Shown here in pieces: positions 23,790 to 35,668 of a DNA stretch of 64,000 bases. The notes under the pieces are model-generated. The model saw only the letters and a list, made by a program, of their open reading frames with translations, searched no databases and was not told the origin of the DNA. This stretch comes from Ashinkailepas kermadecensis. Its lineage: Eukaryota; Arthropoda; Thecostraca; Neolepadidae. A program made the translations under genes and the position numbers. The DNA is taken from positions 1-64,000 of the forward strand of contig JAOTOM010003979.1 of assembly GCA_034440615.1 (NCBI GenBank). Direction: 5' to 3'. Position 1 is the first letter of the stretch. Every line of letters begins with the position of its first letter.

Positions 23790-25240
23790 TGAGAGTGGTG
23801 GTTGAGCATACCTCACAATTTTCACTGTACTTTGCACTTTCGAGCATTGGTGATGGTTTCCCAGTCTGGCCAAACGTTCGGTTTGACTAAAAGCCTAGCT
23901 GTTTAAAATAGAATTGAACATTGCAAGAGATTGCACTTGGCAGATGCATTATTGGGTGGTTAACTAGTTGTTTTGAAGGTTTTCTTTATTTAAAAAAAGC
24001 AGCACAAATCATACTTCGAGCACAGATTATGGCCCAGATGAGGAAAAACTGACGAGGTCATCGAAGGATTGAAATCAGACAATTTCAATTGTTCTTGAGG
24101 TACCACAGACGAACAGTTGAAACAAATTGCTTCCCCAAGTTATCATTTCACATAAACGTTACCGGACGCTGCGTATGTAAATGATCTCAGTGAATATGCA
24201 TCGCAAGGCCTAGTAGAATCTGGCCTACGTAAGCATGTCAGCATAGCCTTAAATTACCCGATTTGCTGCCTTTGTCCGTGTATGACGGCAACCTGCCCTC
24301 ATATTACCAGTGCATCTAAAGTTGCCGAAGAGCCCAGCCATTCCACACTGAAAACTGCAAAGAATTTTGCTAGGTGCTTCTTGTAACAAGTGGCGCGGCT
24401 AGGATTTTATTCAGGGAGGCCCGACGAAAAAAAGCGAATATAAAGAGAAAGGTTTCCGGGAGCTTCACGCGGCGGTACCTTGTGCTTTTGCATGGTACAA
24501 ATCTAAAAACCTCCATACAGGTACACATACAACAGTCAACGGCGCAGCCAGGAAGCTGAAGAGAGGAATATCATCTGCTGTTCATTGCTAGCATTTCTTC
24601 GCACCCATTGCCACAAATGCTAACTTTTGTCATTCATACATTATATAAATGCTTTCCGAGAGGTTTTTGATCAGAGGCATCACCAGGAAACCAGACTAGA
24701 AAGGACTCTGGTCAGAGGCGTATCCATGATATTTTTACGTGGGGCAATCTTTGCTTGGAGGAACTAAGCTTTAATTTTACATTTGGCCCAAAAAAATCGT
24801 TGGTCGGACAGGTAAAGGGAGGGAGTGCATACCGAATGGCGCCTTGTCGTCTGGAATGGAGTTCTTCCGGGGAAAAAAAACGCTGCCTTCCGGCATTCTA
24901 TGGACTTCCGTAAAAGTAATTGAAACCTGCATGGTGATGGTGCGTCTTGCCTTCCTTCGCACATCGGACGATCAGCTGACACGATTCACGTGAGACTGAC
25001 GCATCCGACTAGCCCGGGTAGGCGATATCAAAGCGGCGTCAAATGAGCTCTGATTCTAATGTTGGCCTTCCGTACAATACATGGTATCTGAATTATAAAC
25101 ACCGGAATAACCGAACAGTTAAGTCCACAGCATAGCTAGGCTCAAAAGAACCATAACGAAATGAACTAGGAAGCGAAAGGTGTCCATCACTGTATCCGAG
25201 CCAGCTCGATTCGTCACATGACTGCTGAGAAAAGCAGGGA
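23790..25240. other. Intronic DNA with isolated hAT-like ends
   Basis: Partial ends such as AGTGGCGCGGCTAGGATT (24,391), GAGGCGTATCCATGAT (24,715) and, just beyond, GGGGTGGATACAGGGCC (25,341) resemble hAT-family termini, but their partners were not found. No exon supported. Confidence 0.45.
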
Positions 25241-25243
25241 CCC

Positions 25244-25317
25244 TGGAGGTGGAGCTGGTGTGTCGCCGAGAAATGCCGTCTGGAGGTGGAGCTGGTGTGT
25301 CGCCGAGAAATGCCGTC
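25244..25317. repeat. 37-bp tandem duplication
   Basis: TGGAGGTGGAGCTGGTGTGT + CGCCGAGAAATGCCGTC occurs twice, adjacent and near-identical, beside a GC-homopolymer-rich hAT-like end. Confidence 0.85.
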
Positions 25318-25969
25318 GGCCAAATACTCCAGTCCAGGGGTGGATACAGGGCCTGGGGGCACTGGGGGCACGTGCCCCCACGCAAAAGCAGAGCTCCTCC
25401 GGTCGGGAAAGGCGCATATTCAGGAAGGGTCGAATTGACCCATCCCCCACTCAACAGATTGTTCAACGAAAGATGTGGCACACTTCACAGCTGCACTTCA
25501 GTGTGTTCGAGTGCCCCCCCTCCTCCGCCCACACTCCAGCTTAGTAACACTTTCCCGAAGAATGCTCCTTTCTGAGTAAATGTGCCCCCCCCCCACCCAC
25601 CCCACCCCACCCCACCCCCACCCCCATGCAATTTAATGTATCTGTTTCTGCACCAGTCAGCGCTGAGTGGCTGGTCAGGGACAGGAAGCGGGCACACATG
25701 TCAGCCATCATCGACATATGGTGGCTCCAGCCATCTCCTGCAACTGCCACCTGTCGTGAACCAGGTGATCAGTGAATATTGATGCACAGTGTCGGCAGTC
25801 GCCGTTCCATTCCGCGAGCGCTACAGGGCCGTCAAAGCCCTGGCAATGCCACTGCTCGGCCGCTGGTCCGCCGATAAGCGTCATTAACCAGGGAACGTGG
25901 CGAGTGGGATGGCCCTCACTGACTGAGGGTGAGCTACTGCTTCAGGTTGGGGTACATCGACTGGTGGCA

Positions 25970-26312
25970 GACCGGTGGGAGATCGGTGGGAGATCGGTGG
26001 GAGACGGTGCGATACCTGTAGGAGACCAGTGGGGAAACCGGTGGGAGACCAGTGGGAGATCGCTGGGAGATGGTGTGATACCGGTAGGAGACCGGTGGGA
26101 GACCGGTGGGAGACCGGTGGGAGACCGGTGGGAGACCGGTGGGAGACCGGTGGGAGACGGTGTGATACTGGTAGGATACCAGTGGGAGACCGGTGGGAGG
26201 CCGGTGGGATACCGGTGGGATACCGGTGGGAGACCGGTGGGAGATGGTGTGACACTGGTAGGATACCAGTGGGAGACCAGTGGGAGGCCGGTGGGAGGCC
26301 GGTGGTAGGCCG
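25970..26312. repeat. 11-bp GACCGGTGGGA array with longer period
   Basis: About 28 copies of an 11-bp unit. A spacer reading GAYGGTGTGATACYGGTAGG recurs roughly every 70-120 bp, giving a higher-order unit. Both strands stay open in several frames for lack of stops. Confidence 0.9.
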
Positions 26313-26366
26313 GTCAGCACGTGACGTTGCTATGCATCATGTCCGAAGCTTTTGAAACGTTTCTTG

Positions 26367-26530
26367 GTTGGTTATTGGTTTTACGACACGTCGACCGTTG
26401 AGTCATGTAGCGTCGCCAATCTCTCACGCCGATTGGTCGCGGGCGAAGAGTAGCGACAGGTGAGACTCGAACCCACAACCTTTCGATTGTGAGACGAGCA
26501 TCTTACCCCTAGACCACTCGTCCCCCTGAT
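26367..26530 (-). mobile_element. tRNA-derived SINE, Pro-like head, with 10-bp target duplication
   Basis: Near-identical to the copy at 19,916-20,075. Flanked by ACGTTTCTTG at 26,357-26,366 and 26,531-26,540, so both ends are exact. Full length is 164 bp. The tail is TTGGTTATTGGTTTTACGAC as read on the plus strand. Confidence 0.9.
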
Positions 26531-27079
26531 ACGTTTCTTGAATTATGCTGAACCGAGCCGGTTCGTTGCACAGTTTGTAACGTTTGTATCAGTGAAATCA
26601 CGATACTTTCGTCACGACCGTCGAGTTTCGTTGCCATCCATGCATACTGAATGCAATAGAAAAACATTATTGTTCAGGACAGCCAATGACCCCAATATGG
26701 TGCCCGCTGATAAAAAAATTATCAGGACATCTTGCATACAAGCGCATGCTTAAATTTCATATGCATTCAGTGCATTAATGCGTGTGTCCCTATGCGCGCT
26801 CGTGTGTGGTTATGCATCTGCGTATTTGCGTGTTTTATGAGCGTGGGAGGATAGTTCATGTGCTTGTGCGGATACATTTGTGGTAGTGAGTGTCGGACAT
26901 GGATGTTTTTCTTGTACGATGTGTTCAACATTTTAATATTGTGGGTGGGCCACTAAAAGCCCCACGTGTGAGCGGTGTCCATGAGTTGAAATATATCGCA
27001 TCCAAGCCGCACAGCGCGACAGAACGGAATAGATCAGGGAAGGACGGTACGACAGGACGAAACACAACAGGATCGGACA

Positions 27080-27645
27080 GGTCAGCATCGGACAGATCGG
27101 TGCGACAGTACGGTGCGACAGTACTGTACGACAGTACGGTGCGACAGTACGGTGCGACAGTACGGTACGACAGTACGGTACGACAGTACGGTGCGACAGT
27201 ACGGTACGACAGTACGGTACGACAGCACGGTACGACAGTACGGTACGACAGTACGGTACGACAGTACGGTACGACAGCACGGTACGACAGTACGGTACGA
27301 CAGCACGGTACGACAGTACGGTACGACAGTACGGTACGACAGTACGGTACGACAGTACGGTACGACAGCACGGTACGACAGTACGGTACGACAGTACGGT
27401 ACGACAGTACGGTACGACAGTACGGTACGACAGTACGGTACGACAGTACGGTACGACAGTACGGTACGACAGTACGGTACGACAGTACGGTACGACAGTA
27501 CGGTACGACAGTACGGTACGACAGTACGGTACGACAGTACGGCACGACAGTACGGCACGACAGCACGGTACGACAGCACGGTACGACAGTACGGTACGAC
27601 AGTACGGTACGACAGTACGGTACGACAGTACGGTACGACAGTACA
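27080..27645. repeat. 13-bp GTACGACAGTACG satellite, locus B
   Basis: About 42 copies of the unit that forms the right half of locus A (20,345-20,865). It has scattered GTGCG, GCACG and GGCACG variants and no T/G block switch. Irregular CGGACAGGTC / GGTACGACAGGACG sequence leads into it at 27,045-27,080. The long open frames (315 and 237 codons) are read-through. Confidence 0.95.
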
Positions 27646-27649
27646 TTAC

Positions 27650-28499
27650 CCCTCCCCCGGGAAGAATTAGAGGTGTGCTCTGAGGGCGGCAGTTCGTGGA
27701 TTCAATGTCGAAAAAGGATGTTGCTAGTGAAGAGTGTTCTAATAGTTATCCCAGTGGTGATACTTAACACGGATGTGTTAAGTATCACAACGAGGCCGGA
27801 CACCCAAGGGTCCCATAGTTGTGTTCGGGAAACTTGATTTAATAAGCATAACTTCATTAGCATTGCAATGGAACACAATACCCGAACTTCTGTTAGTTTG
27901 ATTCATTAGTGAACGTATTTGGAATCTTTGGAAAGTATTATGAATTCGCACAGGAAACAAGAATAATACTCCATCGAAATATCTAACATTCAGCGCAAGT
28001 GAATTTGATAGCATTGCTCCAAAAAGACGGTGTAGAAATATCTTCAAAAATTGAAAGGCAGGACAACATTTTAGATGCAGGGTTCTGAAAAGCGAACTTT
28101 TCTATTAGCATATTTATGTTTCTGTGATTTGGGTGGATTAATTATTTCCATGTGCGGTTTTCATATATTACGGTATCTGTGTGCCTCTTATGTTCATTTC
28201 TAGGCCTCGAAAGTACACCAGGAAGCATAATATGCTGCCATATCTCATGAGTACACTGGGTAGTCAATTCAACGCAGTCAGAGGCAGTCAGAAGTTGTAG
28301 GTAAGGAGCAAGGCATGTCGTGAGAGTATGCGCAGAAAACATGCCTTCTTCCACGAAATGCAGTGCAAGCGAGCCCTGCTCACTCGTGTTCTCCATGCAT
28401 GCTTATGTTTGCCCACTTGGCGGTGGAGTGCTCACCTTTGGCAGTAGAACAATGCACTGCAGCTGACCACTGACCGGTGTATACTACACTGACACTGAC
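27650..28499. other. Unassigned intronic DNA
   Basis: A short palindrome (TGATACTTAACAC / GTGTTAAGTATCA) lies at 27,758-27,788. Otherwise AT-rich, no exon supported. Confidence 0.5.
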
Positions 28500-28684
28500 C
28501 TCTGACCCCTGGGCGACACCCGGATGGAGTGCTGCTGCTCTCCGAGGGCCAACTTTCCCGACGGAGTGACCACTGTCTTCTCCGTGATGTCCAAGACAGG
28601 CGGCTGGCCGCTGGGCCTCCGTGGCATGTCGAACATGGGGTTCTCGATCACCTCGACGGGGTCGACGGCGCTGCTGCGGCTCGA
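28500..28684 (-). CDS. iRhom: iRhom coding exon 3 (partial gene)
   Basis: 185 bp. The acceptor is CTGTTTGATCTCGCAG and the donor CAGAG|GTCAGT; phase 0 in, phase 2 out, matching the exon at 21,182-21,310. Encodes SSRSSAVDPVEVIENPMFD, MPRRPSGQPPVLDITEK and TVVTPSGKLALGEQQHSIRV, a hydrophilic, Pro/Ser-rich sequence expected of the N-terminal cytoplasmic domain. VIENPMFD resembles NPXF/Y-like sorting or docking motifs (inference). The plus-strand frames over the same bases are shadows. I recognise no family from this exon alone; it is tied to iRhom by strand, order and phase. Confidence 0.6.
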
Positions 28685-28932
28685 CTGCGAGATCAAACAG
28701 AGGTCACCGGGGGCCGCCACTTCCGCTCAGCTGACACGGCCATTGCGAACGCGTCGGTTGAACAGTTTCCGTGTAGCGCGTATGGTGAAGTAGATCGTGA
28801 ACATGTGCCGTGTTTTGAACACTTAGTCCGCACTGGGAGCAGTAAAAAGCAGTGCAGCGCAATGCTATTTACCATTAGATGTACCCTCCGGAAACCACAA
28901 GACTTGTGGTTGTTGTGCGTAAACCAAGCTAC

Positions 28933-29874
28933 TTAACACGCGCCCTGGAGGGGGGGCCTCTGAAAATTACGCGCACTGGAGGGGGGGGGCGGATTCCGCC
29001 CCCCCCCCCTAAGATCTCGGCTCCTAGTGAAGCTAGAGGAACGAAATTCGTAGGGTGGATGGGTACGGTAGTGAGCTCTATTGTGTGCAAATTTCATGAC
29101 CTTAAGTTCAATATCTTCAAGGTCAAATGAGGTCATATTTGCAAAATTTTCTGGTATTGCGTGGCTTGACTTGTCATCGTTATGGATCGCTGTGATTGTG
29201 CTTAAATGCTCCAAAATGGGCATCAATGATGTTTTGGACATTACTAATGATGCAATGCAGATGCTAGACCCAACATTTGACCTCAGGTCACCTATATAAC
29301 ACCACTTTATCAGGTCAGTTACCTGTTCCAGTTACCGGAACCGGGCCGCCCGCCCGACTGCTCCGTCGGGCAGCTCGGAGCAATCGGCTTCGTGAAGAAA
29401 GGAGTAAAGTACATTAATAAAGTATGGAAACGCAATGACAAACAGTACAAATGACAAACAGTAGTGTATTTATGACAACATTCCAGTTGATCAAGTTTGG
29501 TTCCATTAACATGTCATAAACTTGACCTGACTTGACCTCGGTGACCTAACATGACCCTGAAACTATATACCATATCAATATACATCAAACAAGTCGCTAG
29601 TGTTGCCAAGAACACTTCCCTTTTGGGAATATACGGGAAGCGCATCAGCGCCGATTCTTGTGGTCTGGCGCTATAAATTTTGTTTGACTTTAACGTCCCC
29701 TAACTTGAAAATTTTTCGGCCGATTTACGTTTTTCTTGCTTTAAACAACGCGCCGGTCATTTCTAAGCAGGTACGCTGAAAATCGCGTATATCGACCGGT
29801 AAAATCTGCAGTTATTTACGAAAAATCGGAGGAGTGGGCGGATTTCGCCCCCCCCCCTTCAGTGCGCGTGTTAA
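28933..29874. mobile_element. TTAA-type MITE, copy 2 (942 bp)
   Basis: TTAACACGCGC at 28,933-28,943 and GCGCGTGTTAA at 29,864-29,874 are perfect inverted repeats including the TTAA, and similarity extends about 27 bp inward through poly-G. A further internal copy of the end (GCGCACTGGAGGGGG) is at about 28,970. No transposase. Same family as 8,643-9,136. Inserted in the iRhom intron between exons 2 and 3. Confidence 0.8.
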
Positions 29875-29929
29875 AGAAAGTATTTGACCTTCCTAAAACA
29901 AAGGTTGAGTTCGCGCTTCGAAACGATAC

Positions 29930-30415
29930 TCGTACGATACTATGCTATACCTTGCTATGCTATGCTAAACTATACCATACTATGCTACACTATATCATAC
30001 TATATTATACCATACTATGGTATAATATGCTATGCTATATTATAATATGTTATGTTATACATACTATACTACATTATGCTATACTATGCTTTACTATACT
30101 ATATTATACTATGCTATACCACACTATGCTATACTATGCTATGCTATTATGTGCTATGCTATGCTATGTTGTACTATACTATGCAATAATATACCATTAT
30201 ATACTATACTATATTATAGTATACAATACTATACTACACTATACCATACTATACTATACTATACTATACTATACTATACTATGCTTTAATATGCTATACT
30301 ATGCTATACTATGTAATACTATAATATGCTATACTATACTATGCTATACTATACTATGTTTTGCCATGTTATAATATGCGATACGATACCATACGATGCG
30401 TTACGATGCAATACG
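29930..30415. repeat. CTATA/CTATG pentanucleotide microsatellite
   Basis: About 480 bp of imperfect 5-bp units (ACTAT, GCTAT), decaying at both sides. Begins about 55 bp after the MITE right end. Confidence 0.95.
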
Positions 30416-30837
30416 ATAAGCCATGAAATCAGTGAAAATTACAATGATGTGGTTGAAAAGCGGCTTAAAGTATTCCAGCAAAACAATTCAGGTTTATTTA
30501 CGTTCCATGCAATTTTGAGCCCAAAATACCAGCCAACATGAATGTGGTTGCTTATTTAAACTACGCTCACACATTTATTACAATATTACAAGCACGTAAA
30601 AGGTATCGTGAAATTCACCTAAGTTCCTTGTTTCCGCCCGAGTCCTGTCCAATTCCAGCTTAACTTGAAGCCTACGTTTCGGTGAAGCACCTGCCAGTCG
30701 TCAACACATTTGACCGACCATAGCGGACAAGATACCAATGTTTGTCGTTGTGCTAACTCGGTGCCTGGTTTGTCTGTACATGTCACCTGCGCTACAAACA
30801 TTTCCAGCTACTCTGCATGGTCTCGCCCGCGCCACAT

Positions 30838-31208
30838 GATACAGGAGACGGCCGTCTCCGAGCTACATGACACAGGAGACGGCCGTCTCCTGAGCCACAT
30901 GGCACAGGAGACGGCCGTCTCCTGAGCTACATGACACAGGAGACGGCCGTCTCCCGAGCCACATGGCACAGGAGACGGCCGTCTCCTGAGCTACATGACA
31001 CAGGAGACGGCCGTCTCCTGAGCTACATGACACAGGAGACGGCCGTCTCCTGAGCTACATGACACAGGAGACGGCCGTCTCCCGAGCCACATGGCACAGG
31101 AGACGGCCGTCTCCCGAGCCACATGGCACAGGAGACGGCCGTCTCCTGAGCCACATGGCACAGGAGACGGCCGTCTCCTGAGCTACATGACACAGGAGAC
31201 GGCTGACG
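30838..31208. repeat. 32-bp array of perfect 16-20-bp palindromes
   Basis: Twelve units, eleven with the perfect palindrome GGAGACGGCCGTCTCC, starting at 30,844, 30,875 and then every 32 bp to 31,195 (last one broken). Most extend to CAGGAGACGGCCGTCTCCTG. The 12-bp spacer is one of two forms, AGCTACATGACA or AGCCACATGGCA. Spacers are repeated, not unique, and this is animal DNA, so it is not a CRISPR array. Confidence 0.95.
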
Positions 31209-31209
31209 G

Positions 31210-32825
31210 TGCTGGCCGCATCCACAGTTTATCAACATATTTGCGTGTTGTCGATTTATAAATTTCAACCGGCTTCAATTTTATCGACCATTTTAACTGA
31301 AGGGGTAGTGCGGACAACAGCTACGTCAACATGAAGGGCCTTCAGTTGCATTGGGTTGCCATGGCAGCGATTCGTGTTTGTTGTGATAATGAGTGGTTAG
31401 ACTTGGTGGACCGTGGCTATTCGGAGACACTCAGAGAAGGCTTGTAGATCATTCGTGGGCAGGTAGAAGACGATCTTGGACATCACAGACTTTTTCCTTT
31501 TTCTCCTTTTCACTAATGCACTGTTTCTTCTGCTGGTACATCCGCTCCGCCGGTTGTTATTTCTATCCGCCTGGTGACGTCACAGCAGCATAAAGTTCGT
31601 GGATACAAGCAACTACCAGTGCCAGACACTAGTGATGTGTAGTACCACGTGGTAGCCCCGAGCTATGGTCTGGTATCAAGTACAAAGATACAATAAATAT
31701 GCTATTTGTGTGTGTTTTTTTCCGAGTGTCGCTATGAATAAACATTGCGGAACCACAAATCTGAGACGTGGGCTTCAGAACGATACTTTATGACGACAAT
31801 TTTGTTTGTAGTGAAAATATCTTGCATTCCATTTTAGGAGATAAATATGGATGAAGTTTCCAAGTCACTTATCGGTCCTTTTAAAAGCACTCTCGATATG
31901 ATAAGATAAACTATGTTCAGGTTGAGGGAAATTTAACTTCTCTAGAATGCAATTTTAAGATACAAATTTCGTCAACCAGGCAGGTTAACATGGCGTCGTG
32001 AAGATAAACCCACCGATGAAAGTTTTAATGAAATAATGTTTGGCTTCAAAGCTTGGAAGAAAAGTCAATATACCACCAGATGTTTATAAGATTGCAAGCC
32101 ACGTGAGCTATTTCAATCCGCCTACAGCATATAAAAACCATGTCGATTTTGGTCGTGATAAATGCATTTCCGGTCATCCGCACACATTCCGACCTTTCCG
32201 ACCTTCCAGATTCCTTCACTTCTGAAAATCGAACGCCATAATTACGCGAAAGCTGTGTGTCGTGGTGCTGTGTCACCTACGCCCATGTCCGTGGTCATCC
32301 GGTGGGTTTATTCACATCATGCCCCTTGTGTCTACATATTGGGTTGTAATTGCACGCGCTATTTCGGTATATCACAAAAATCACCGAAGCGATATAGTGG
32401 GAAAATGCATATCGCCTTCACTAATACTGGCAGCGCAGCCTATTTGTGCAGTGTGCACCACGCATGGAGGGAACAATGAAGATCGGTGACTCAAGGAGTC
32501 CACTCTCCGCAGCCAGTGCCTAGTTGTTATCTCGATTGCTGTCTTGGCTAAAACACGGCCCTGCATTGGTCCACCCTGTCCAGCGAGGCAATGTCCAAGT
32601 CGCTTCATGTGCTGACATTGATCCCCCGGTTGGAGGGAGGGTGTTATTGGCAACGCGAACGAGGTCACGAGGCGGCCGCGTCAGGGCGTCAGCCGCATGT
32701 TTAGCTCCAGGTTGAAGTTCGTGGCGGAAATGAAACTCTCAGAACAGGTGGCGGGTTCAAGCATCATGCAACGAACCATGATAAGCATGCGACTACGGTT
32801 CGGAAATTTACCTCGGAATAATTGC
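31210..32825. other. Unassigned intronic DNA
   Basis: No exon, RNA gene or transposon end I can support. Several 60-105-codon frames here lack splice sites or recognisable motifs. Confidence 0.5.
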
Positions 32826-32827
32826 TG

Positions 32828-32996
32828 GCATAGGTGTAGGAATAAGGGGCATAGGGTCCCGCCCCCCCGCCCCCCCCCCTACTTTTCATAAAGCTTATCA
32901 TTAATGCTATGGCGATGCATAGTAATAATGATCTTCAAAGCTGGTCCCCCCCCCACCCCACCCCACTCCACATTTTTAGACGTTCCTACGCCTCTA
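32828..32996. mobile_element. Candidate short MITE
   Basis: Inverted ends AGGTGTAGGAA (about 32,832) and TTCCTACGCCT (about 32,984), one mismatch, surround two C-homopolymer blocks and a CACCCCACCCC tract. No target duplication resolved. Confidence 0.45.
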
Positions 32997-33239
32997 GTTT
33001 CTGACGCAATGCATAAATCCTTGTAGAAAAAGAGCAACCATAGCTTCATTGTCATATCGCTAAATGTTGTTCACAGTCTGGACTGTGACAGTCCAGTCAA
33101 AGTGTACTTCCCGTAATTCATGTTCCACCATCAACTTAATTTTTCTGCCTTCCTAGATTAGTTATATTCACCATCAAACATCTCCTTCAGACAGGAACTT
33201 TGAACAGAGTACTTCGTTAGGAATAGAGCGCTAATATAT

Positions 33240-33470
33240 ACGAGACCTGCTGGTCACCGACCTGTGACCTGCTGCTCACCCACCTGTGACCTGCTGCTCA
33301 CCCACCTGTGACCTGCTGCTCACCCACCTGTGACCTGCTGGTCGCCCACCTGTGACCTGCTGCTCACCCACCTGTGACCTGCTGCTCACCCACCTGTGAC
33401 CTGCTGGTCACCCACCTGTGACCTGCTGGTCACCCACCTGTGACCTGCTGGTCACCCACCTGTGACCTGC
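33240..33470. repeat. 22-bp minisatellite (ACCTGCTGCTCACCCACCTG)
   Basis: About 10-11 copies of ACCTGCTG(C/G)TCACCCACCT + GTG. The array ends exactly where the foldback MITE begins. Confidence 0.9.
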
Positions 33471-33765
33471 TGAGGCCAATTTACTAACATCACAAGCTGT
33501 GTATTCAAACCGAATTTGGTGTGAATATACCTTTAGGTAATTAAGTATTACCCCTTACACTTTCTTTATATCAACAAGGTATTTAAGTCATCATCAGCTG
33601 ACTGTCAGTCAGCTGTTGATGACTCAAATCTTGAATTGGATTAAACAGAAATAAGTAAATACAATGTATTAAATCAACTATAATTAAATAAGATTACCCA
33701 AGGGTGCATTCACACCAAATTTGCTGTGAATACACAGCGTGTGATGTTAGTGAAATTGGCCTCAG
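33470..33765. mobile_element. Foldback MITE (296 bp)
   Basis: The left end CTGAGGCCAATTT is the reverse complement of the right end AAATTGGCCTCAG, apart from one inserted base nearby. Inverted similarity runs about 60-70 bp inward (ACTAACATCACA, TGTGTATTCA, AATTTGGTGTGAAT). A second palindrome (AGTCATCATCAGCTGACT / AGTCAGCTGTTGATGACT) sits in the centre at 33,586-33,625. No target duplication or superfamily resolved. Confidence 0.8.
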
Positions 33766-33872
33766 ATCACCCAGCACCACCCGCGACTGCATAGCTGTCA
33801 GTCAGGCCGTCCAGCATACTGAGCCGACACCTGAGAGGGGGACAAGTGTGACGCCACACCGCGGCCGCTCAC

Positions 33873-33977
33873 CTGGCAGCCGTGCTCTGATTCGTGTGCT
33901 GTGACGTGTCTGCCAGGTGTGACGTCACCAGACAGAGGTGCAGTATCCGGTGAGTCGCTCATTCCTCCATGTCCTGC
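33873..33977 (-). CDS. iRhom: iRhom exon 2 with probable start codon
   Basis: The acceptor is CTTCTCCACCGCAG (good polypyrimidine tract) and the donor CAG|GTGAGC is strong. ATG at 33,962-33,960 has a purine at -3 (GGAGGAATGA). It opens MSDSPDTAPLSGDVTPGRH... for 30 codons and leaves in phase 0, matching the exon at 28,500-28,684. The short acidic/Ser-rich start is typical of iRhom N-termini in general terms only. The frame is also open upstream, so a start in an earlier exon is possible. The call depends on phase continuity, not on similarity. Confidence 0.5.
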
Positions 33978-33989
33978 CTGCGGTGGAGA

Positions 33990-35444
33990 AGGCCACTCAT
34001 TGACGGTGCGGTCGTTGTTTTGTTCGGTGTAAAGGTAAGCTTCAGACAGCAACGGCATTTCGCTAGCGCCTAAGCTTACATGCAGCTTTAAATGAGGGCT
34101 AAGGTTGTCACGGAAGGACAAGAGACGGAATTTAAAGGTCACGTTTCGCATATGAAATTTGGTATGGGAAGACCAGGAAGAAAGTCAATTGAATGACGCC
34201 TTTATGAGGAATGAAACAAGCTGCATAGTATCGAAATTGGTTTCTTGTTTCGCTCAACAATACTGAACAAAATATTGTTATACAGTTGTAGAAAAAAGCA
34301 GCGATTTGTGCCGTAGTTTCGTCTCGTAATATATTTCCCTCGATAAATTCTGCCACCGAACGCCCCTTGATATATGTGCGTGCGAGACCGGGGACAACAA
34401 GACCTGGAATAAATGCACCGAATAAAAGTGTGTATTAGCAACTGATGTTGTTGCTCTACACACTGAAGGTGGTAACAAGACGGTCTATTGTGTGTTTGGA
34501 TGCATGCACTTCTGGCTACACCATAGGAAGCATTGAACTATGACAGCATCTTGGATCGCCGTTATGCCACGATGGTCAAGATGTCTCTTTATTTGGAGTA
34601 CCATATGGTTCTATGTTTAAAATATATGGTCTTGCTCCGCTACAAAGGGGTATCATTTTGTATATGTTAAACGGGCCACTGTCTCCCCCCCCCAGCAATC
34701 ATTCATTTCGTCCACCCCAATCAGGCTGAAGCTCAACCATTGGGCTAATCAGATCATACGAAATCAAATGGTTTTATGGCAGCTTTGCCGATCAAAAAGG
34801 CATTTCCACCATCCCAATCAATTTCATGAAGTGACAACCATACCACTACGCTGATGATTGAAGCGGAGCAAAGGATATTTCTGTATGTACCAAATAAGAA
34901 GTTGAGGATACATACATATATATATACATAATTGCATTATACACCATACACTAAGTTCAGATGCATCGAAAGTAAATGGTATTTAAGTTTTAAGCTACCA
35001 CCTGAATGCATGACGAGGGGGATGATATTTCAATCAAAAGACAGTCCAATATATTTTCAGTATGTCCGAAGCAGTTTGATACATGTGGCTGTTATTGTAG
35101 AATCCGGAGTACTGCAATTCATTGCTCCGGGTTCGAAATTCTGAAGCCTAGATTCCTTAACAAAATATGTTATCGGTGTGCCTAACAATTTGTGTTGCAT
35201 CAAATCCAAAATCACGCACAATTTGCAATTTGTCTTTGTTATGGGTAACTACCATTTTCTTCAACATATACAATTAGTTTGAATCGTTGCTGAGGAGGCT
35301 TTGCGGTAACCAGAGGCCATGCTGAGCGAACGCTTCTTGCATCGACCCTGAACGCAGCTGCCGATCGAGAAATGCCAGTTCAATAGCACAATTTCAACCG
35401 ATACTTTAACATGCGCACTTAGCCGGTCACGTCGGCGTGGCCAC
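33990..35444. other. Unassigned intronic DNA
   Basis: Contains a short C-homopolymer (34,686-34,694) and a TATATATA run (34,916-34,928). No exon or repeat family supported. Confidence 0.5.
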
Positions 35445-35526
35445 TCTCACCTCTCACCTCTCACCTCTCACCTCTCACCTCTCATTTCTCACCTCTCACC
35501 TCTCATCTCTCACCTCTCACCTCTCA
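35445..35526. repeat. CTCTCAC heptanucleotide microsatellite
   Basis: Eleven to twelve units with CATTTCT and CATCTCT variants. Confidence 0.9.
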
Positions 35527-35668
35527 GCTTGGCCGACCCGTTCGACCCGTTTCATTCTGTCGGAATGTTTGGAAGGTCGTCAGTTTCCAAATATTTCGAA
35601 CGAGTGAAGGTCGTTGAATGGCAGAGCATGGCCGCTGAGGATATGAGTAGCCAACATCTGTAGCTCAC

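Noticed and set aside
26890..27837. 315-codon plus frame and 213-237-codon minus frames over the 13-bp satellite
   Set aside because: The unit lacks stops in every frame and both strands are equally open; the peptide only mirrors the repeat.
29862..30374. Tyr/Leu/Cys-rich 170-codon frame
   Set aside because: It is the CTATA/CTATG microsatellite read in one phase.
30838..31208. CRISPR-like palindromic repeat array
   Set aside because: Spacers are not unique (two alternating forms), and the context is animal intronic DNA with no cas genes.
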